Below are positions 60,249 through 64,000 of a DNA stretch of 64,000 bases, in pieces. The stretch is from Pseudomonadota bacterium. GTDB taxonomy: Bacteria; Pseudomonadota; Gammaproteobacteria; Xanthomonadales; Xanthomonadaceae. A program made the translations under genes and the position numbers. The notes beneath the pieces were generated by a model. It saw only the letters and a list, made by a program, of their open reading frames with translations, ran no database searches and was not told the origin of the DNA. Where the stretch lies: assembly GCA_023388715.1 (NCBI GenBank), contig JAEWFT010000029.1, positions 62,001-126,000 of the forward strand, written 5' to 3'. Each line of letters starts with the position of its first letter. Positions within the stretch are counted from its first letter, which is position 1.

Positions 60249-62719
60249 GAGCCAGCGTGAAACCGCGCAGCGCGTTCGACGCGCCGCTGTCGGCGTGGTT
60301 CGCGCGGCAGGGCTGGAAGCCTGCGCCGTTCCAGCGCGCCGCGTGGCGCCATTACCTTGCCGGGCGCGACGGCCTGCTGGTCACCCCGACCGGCAGCGGC
60401 AAGACCCTGGCCGCGTTCGGTGGCCCGCTGCTGGAGGCACTGCGTGATCCGCCGCCACCCCCGCGCAAGCGCGGCGAGCTCGTCCCGTCGCGCACGCGGG
60501 TGCTGTGGATCACCCCGCTGCGGGCACTGGCCAACGACACCACCCGCGCCCTGCGCGAGCCGATCGCCGCGCTCGGCCTGCCGTGGACGGTGGCGATGCG
60601 CACCGGCGATGCCAGCGCGCGCGACCGCCGGCTGTCGCGCAACGGCCAGTCCGACGTACTGGTGATCACCCCCGAGTCGCTCGCCCTGCTGCTGTCCTAC
60701 CCGGAGACCGCCGACCAGCTGCGCGGGCTGCGCGCGGTGGTGGTCGACGAGTGGCACGAACTGCTGGGCAGCAAGCGTGGCGTCCTGCTGCAATTGTGCC
60801 TGGCGCGCGTGCGCAGCCTGGCGCCGGGCATGCGCACGTGGGGCCTGTCCGCCACCATCGGCAACCTCGCCGAGGCGCGCGACGTGCTGCTGCCGCACGC
60901 CCCCGACGCGCCCATCATCGATGCCGCCAGGCCGCGCTCGCTGACCCTGGAGACCCTGCTGCCCGGCGCCGGCGAGCGCTTCCCGTGGGCCGGCCACCTC
61001 GGGCTGTCGCAGCTGCAACGCGTGGTCGCCCGGCTGCAGGACGTGCGCAGCACCCTGCTGTTCGCCAACACGCGCTCGCAGGCGGAACTCTGGCACAAGG
61101 CGCTGCAATCGGTGTGGCTGGAGGACCCGGCGATGCTGGCGCTGCACCATGGCTCGATCGATCCCAAGCTGCGGCAAGCCGCCGAGCAGGGCCTGCGCGA
61201 TGGCAGCGTGCGCTGCGTGGTGGCGACCTCCAGCCTCGACCTCGGGGTCGACTTCCCGGCGGTCGACCAGGTCATCCAGATCGGCAGTCCGAAGGGGCTC
61301 TCGCGCCTGCTGCAGCGCGCCGGGCGCGCGCGCCACCGCCCCGGCGAGGCCGGGCACATCCTGTGCGTGCCCACCCATGCGCTGGAGCTGGTGGAGTACG
61401 CGGCGGCGCGCAAGGCGCTCAGGGCCGGCCAAGTGGAAGCGCGGATGCCGCCGCGGCTGTCGCTGGACGTGCTGGCCCAGCATTGCGTGACCCTGGCGCT
61501 GGGCGGAGGCTTCGACACCGACGCCCTGCTGGACGAGGTGCGCGGCACTCACGCCTTCGCCGGCCTGGACGCGCCGACCTGGCAGGCGGTGCTGGACTTC
61601 ATCGTGCAGGGCGGCAAGGCGCTCTCGCACTATCCCGACTACCACCGCGTGGTGCGCGACGATGCGGGCACCTACCGCGTGGTGGATCGTAAGCTCGCGT
61701 TCCGCCACCGGCTCTCGATCGGCACCATCACCAGCGACGGCCATGTCTCGGTGCAGTTCGCGAAGGGCGGCCGGCTGGGTGCGGTCGAGGAAAGCTTCAT
61801 CGGCCGCCTGCGCCCGCGCGACCGCTTCCAGTTCGCCGGCAAGACGCTGGAGTTGATCCAGCTGAAGGACATGACCGCCTACGTGAAGCTGTCGAAGCGC
61901 AACGACGGCATCGTGCCGCGCTGGCAGGGCAGCCGGATGCCGCTGTCGAGCATGCTGGGCGACGCCGTGCAGGCGACACTGGCCGGCCCGCGCGACACGC
62001 CGGAGCTGCGCGCGGTAGCGCCGCTGCTGGACGCCCAGGCGCGGCTGTCCGCGCTGCCGACGCCGGACTGCCTGCTGGTCGAACAGCTCGCCACCCGCGA
62101 GGGCTGGCACCTGTTCCTGTACCCGTTCGCGGGTCGCGCGGTGCACGAGGGCTTGGCGGCGCTGCTGGCGCTGCGCTGGGGCCGCCTGCAGGCCAATACC
62201 TTCGCCTTCGCGGTCAATGACTACGGGCTGGCGATCACCGCCCAGGTGCGCCACGAGCTCGGAGGCGACGACCTGCGCGCGCTGCTGTCCGACCACGCGC
62301 TGCTCGGGGACCTGCAGGAGTCGCTCAACCTCACCGAGCTCGCACGCCGCCAGTTCCGCGACATCGCGCGGGTAGCCGGCCTGCTGCCGCCCTCGCTGCC
62401 GGGACGCGCGCCACGCTCGATGCGCCAGCTGCAGGCGTCCAGCGGCCTGCTGTTCGACGTCCTCTCCCGCTTCGACGCCGACCACCTGCTGCTGGAGCAG
62501 GCGCGCCGCGAAGTGTTCGAGTCGCAACTGGAAGTGCGCGCGCTGCGCAAGGCGCTGGCCGATTGCGCCGGTCGCGCGCTGCTGCTGCAGCAGCCGGCCT
62601 CGCTGACGCCGCTGTCATTCCCGCTGTGGGCCGAGGCGATGCGCGGCAGCCTGAGCACCGAGGACTGGAGCACACGCATGCGGCGCGCGGCGGACGCGTT
62701 GGAGCGGCGGCATGGCTGA
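60245..62719 (+). CDS. Ligase-associated DEXH-box helicase (Lhr-like)
   Basis: 824 residues. Q-motif region, Walker A TPTGSGKTLAAF about 47-58, DEVH-like box as VVDEWHEL, SAT motif GLSATIGN, motif VI LLQRAGRARHRPGE, then a winged-helix and C-terminal Lhr-core region (about 450-810). Shorter than full Lhr (about 1500), typical for the ligase-associated type. ATGA overlap with the ligase and 8-base overlap with PdeM. Confidence 0.94.
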   Translation: MRASVKPRSAFDAPLSAWFARQGWKPAPFQRAAWRHYLAGRDGLLVTPTGSGKTLAAFGGPLLEALRDPPPPPRKRGELVPSRTRVLWITPLRALANDTTRALREPIAALGLPWTVAMRTGDASARDRRLSRNGQSDVLVITPESLALLLSYPETADQLRGLRAVVVDEWHELLGSKRGVLLQLCLARVRSLAPGMRTWGLSATIGNLAEARDVLLPHAPDAPIIDAARPRSLTLETLLPGAGERFPWAGHLGLSQLQRVVARLQDVRSTLLFANTRSQAELWHKALQSVWLEDPAMLALHHGSIDPKLRQAAEQGLRDGSVRCVVATSSLDLGVDFPAVDQVIQIGSPKGLSRLLQRAGRARHRPGEAGHILCVPTHALELVEYAAARKALRAGQVEARMPPRLSLDVLAQHCVTLALGGGFDTDALLDEVRGTHAFAGLDAPTWQAVLDFIVQGGKALSHYPDYHRVVRDDAGTYRVVDRKLAFRHRLSIGTITSDGHVSVQFAKGGRLGAVEESFIGRLRPRDRFQFAGKTLELIQLKDMTAYVKLSKRNDGIVPRWQGSRMPLSSMLGDAVQATLAGPRDTPELRAVAPLLDAQARLSALPTPDCLLVEQLATREGWHLFLYPFAGRAVHEGLAALLALRWGRLQANTFAFAVNDYGLAITAQVRHELGGDDLRALLSDHALLGDLQESLNLTELARRQFRDIARVAGLLPPSLPGRAPRSMRQLQASSGLLFDVLSRFDADHLLLEQARREVFESQLEVRALRKALADCAGRALLLQQPASLTPLSFPLWAEAMRGSLSTEDWSTRMRRAADALERRHG

Positions 62720-63395
62720 GGTGCTGGACCTGTGGCTGGCGGGCGAACCGGTGCGACTGCTGGCCGACCGCGCGCTCTACTGGCCCGCGCGGCGACGGCT
62801 GTTCATCGCCGACCTGCACCTGGGCAAGGCCGACACCTTCCGCGCGGCCGGCATCGCCCTGCCGCGCGGCGGCACCGCGCTGGACCTGGCGCGGGTGGAA
62901 GCACTGGTGGCAAGCACCGGCGCGCAGGCGGTGTGGGTGCTCGGCGACGTGCTGCACGGGCGTAGCGACCTGTCCTCGTGGCGCGCGGCCTGGGAGGACT
63001 TCCGCGAGCGGCATCCGGGGCTGGCGATCGCGGTGGTGGACGGCAACCACGACCACGCGCTGCGCCGCGCCGGCCTCGCGCTGGAACTACTGGGCGAGAG
63101 CGTCCACGACGGGCCGTTCGTGCTGCGCCACGCGCCGGGGCCCGACACGCGCGGGCACGTGCTGTGCGGCCACCTGCACCCGGTGCTGAAGCTGCCGGGC
63201 CAGCCGCGCACGCCGGCGTTCTGGCTGCAGCCCAGCTGCAGCGTCCTGCCGGCGTTTTCCGCGTTCACCGGCGGGCATCCGCTGCGTCTCGCGCGCGGCG
63301 CCAGCGCAGTGCTGTGCAATGGCAACGCGCTGGTCGCGGTCGGGGCGCGGCTCAGCCAGCCGCCGCCGCCTGCATCGCCACCTGGGCATGGCTGA
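62712..63395 (+). CDS. pdeM: Ligase-associated DNA damage response endonuclease PdeM
   Basis: 227 residues. Calcineurin-like phosphoesterase with metal ligands in DLHLGKADTFRAAG, WVLGDVLHGRSD, DGNHDHAL and CGHLHPVLKL. Fourth gene of the ligase-associated operon. Its 3' end overlaps the converging Lhr-type gene by 44 bases. Confidence 0.93.
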   Translation: MAEVLDLWLAGEPVRLLADRALYWPARRRLFIADLHLGKADTFRAAGIALPRGGTALDLARVEALVASTGAQAVWVLGDVLHGRSDLSSWRAAWEDFRERHPGLAIAVVDGNHDHALRRAGLALELLGESVHDGPFVLRHAPGPDTRGHVLCGHLHPVLKLPGQPRTPAFWLQPSCSVLPAFSAFTGGHPLRLARGASAVLCNGNALVAVGARLSQPPPPASPPGHG

Positions 63396-64000
63396 GCAGG
63401 CGAGGATCGCGCAGCAGGCGCTGGCGGGCCGCGTCGGCATCGTTGGGCGCCAGGTCCGCCAGCAGTTCCACCTTGCCGCCGACCTTGCGCGCCACCGCCA
63501 CGCCATCGCGCAGCAGCAGCCGCGCGCCCGGCGCGCGCGGCAGCTTCTCTCCCGGCAGCAGGCTTCCCGCCAGGTTGAGCGGGTCGGTGCCGGCAACCAC
63601 GATCCACTCGCCGTCCCTGGCCCGGGCCCGGGTTTCGCGCAGTCCCGCCACGGCCTCCGGCAGCGCGTACTGCTCGCCTGCCAGCCCGGCCACAAAACGC
63701 CCGCCCCGCAGCTCGCCGCGCGCCTCCATCCGCCGGTACACGCGCACCAGCTCGCGCCACGGCGGCAGCCACGCGGCTTCGCGCTCGACCAGCCGCCAGG
63801 CGACCACCCCGTAGCGCCGCAACAGCACCTGCGCGACATACTCGACCGACTCGGCGTCGACGCTTCCGGCCGCGCCGCGGGCCAGGCTCCAGCGGCCGGC
63901 GTCGCGGACGCCGGAAATCGCGCCGCGCCGCATGCGCCGGCTGCTGGCGGCCGGCCGCTTGCCCTGCGGCAGCAGGAGCGCGCGCAGGCCCGCCCAGCTG
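63352..64000 (-). CDS. Lhr-type DEAD/DEAH helicase, C-terminal part (continues beyond window)
   Basis: 216 codons open to the window edge. The segment VAWRLVEREAAWLPPWRELV, YRRMEARGELRGGRFVAGLAG and EQYALPEAVAGLRETR is the conserved C-terminal domain of large Lhr helicases, followed by VVAGTDPLNLAGSLLPGEKL. The helicase core should lie to the right of the window. It would be a second Lhr-family protein next to the shorter ligase-associated one. Convergent with pdeM. Confidence 0.87.
   Translation of the reverse strand, partial: SWAGLRALLLPQGKRPAASSRRMRRGAISGVRDAGRWSLARGAAGSVDAESVEYVAQVLLRRYGVVAWRLVEREAAWLPPWRELVRVYRRMEARGELRGGRFVAGLAGEQYALPEAVAGLRETRARARDGEWIVVAGTDPLNLAGSLLPGEKLPRAPGARLLLRDGVAVARKVGGKVELLADLAPNDADAARQRLLRDPRLLSHAQVAMQAAAAG

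Overview
The window is a high-GC chromosomal segment of a gammaproteobacterium of the Xanthomonadaceae/Lysobacteraceae type (Lysobacter, Luteimonas, Thermomonas or Xanthomonas relatives). Evidence: dense GC-rich genes, lpxK-msbA-exbDB and uvrC-pgsA-tRNA blocks, a cysN/cysC fusion, a class I fumarase, GumB/GumC-like polysaccharide genes, and REP-like inverted repeats of the GTGGGAGCGG type. Most of it is ordinary core genome, tightly packed with 1-8 base overlaps and frequent GTG/TTG starts.

Layout. 1-2764: the end of a polysaccharide export locus (tyrosine autokinase plus outer-membrane export lipoprotein), minus strand. 2892-6297: a tRNA-Val(CAC) gene cut in its anticodon loop by a low-GC island of about 3.25 kb. 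The island has a 9-bp core repeat at both ends and tandem arm-type repeats inside both ends, but no integrase. It carries its own complete, different tRNA-Val(CAC), an EcoRI-family adenine methyltransferase and an overlapping DUF262-HNH nuclease. 6393-8338: two tandem secreted paralogues with an identical 49-residue C-terminal Cys/Trp module. 8412-12878: sulfate activation (cysNC, cysD) and an FMN-binding glutamate-synthase-like protein. 12890-25558 (all minus): tRNA-Leu, -Cys, -Gly, then pgsA, uvrC, a low-molecular-weight phosphatase, kdsB, lpxK, msbA, exbD, exbB, comEC, lolD, lolC, largely an envelope biogenesis block. 25660-30459: a succinate dehydrogenase operon with assembly factors at both ends (SDHAF4/DUF1674 first, SdhE and YgfX last). 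30488-32142: ygfZ and fdhD. 32146-36221: fused thiamine-dependent E1 dehydrogenase, glutathione transferase, glutaryl-CoA-type dehydrogenase.

36413-54809 is mixed housekeeping: glycine-zipper envelope proteins, TatD, TcdA, a membrane-anchored cytochrome c'-like protein, a cardiolipin synthase-like phospholipase D, MscS, fumarase, an ABC exporter, a sugar dehydrogenase lipoprotein, an App1-type phosphatase, ferredoxin reductase, glutathione peroxidase, a CBS protein, an M3 peptidase and two SpoIIAA-like proteins. 54860-64000 is a DNA repair cluster: UdgX plus radical SAM protein on the minus strand, the four-gene ligase-associated operon (exonuclease, ATP ligase, Lhr-like helicase, PdeM) on the plus strand, and the end of a second Lhr-type helicase converging on it.

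The strongest candidate for something not yet described is the 2931-6259 island: a minimal, integrase-less restriction-modification-like cassette that breaks a tRNA gene and brings a substitute tRNA, placed so that the old tRNA promoter can still drive it. Second is the C-terminal module of the tandem secreted proteins. All functional calls come from reading motifs; no database search was possible.
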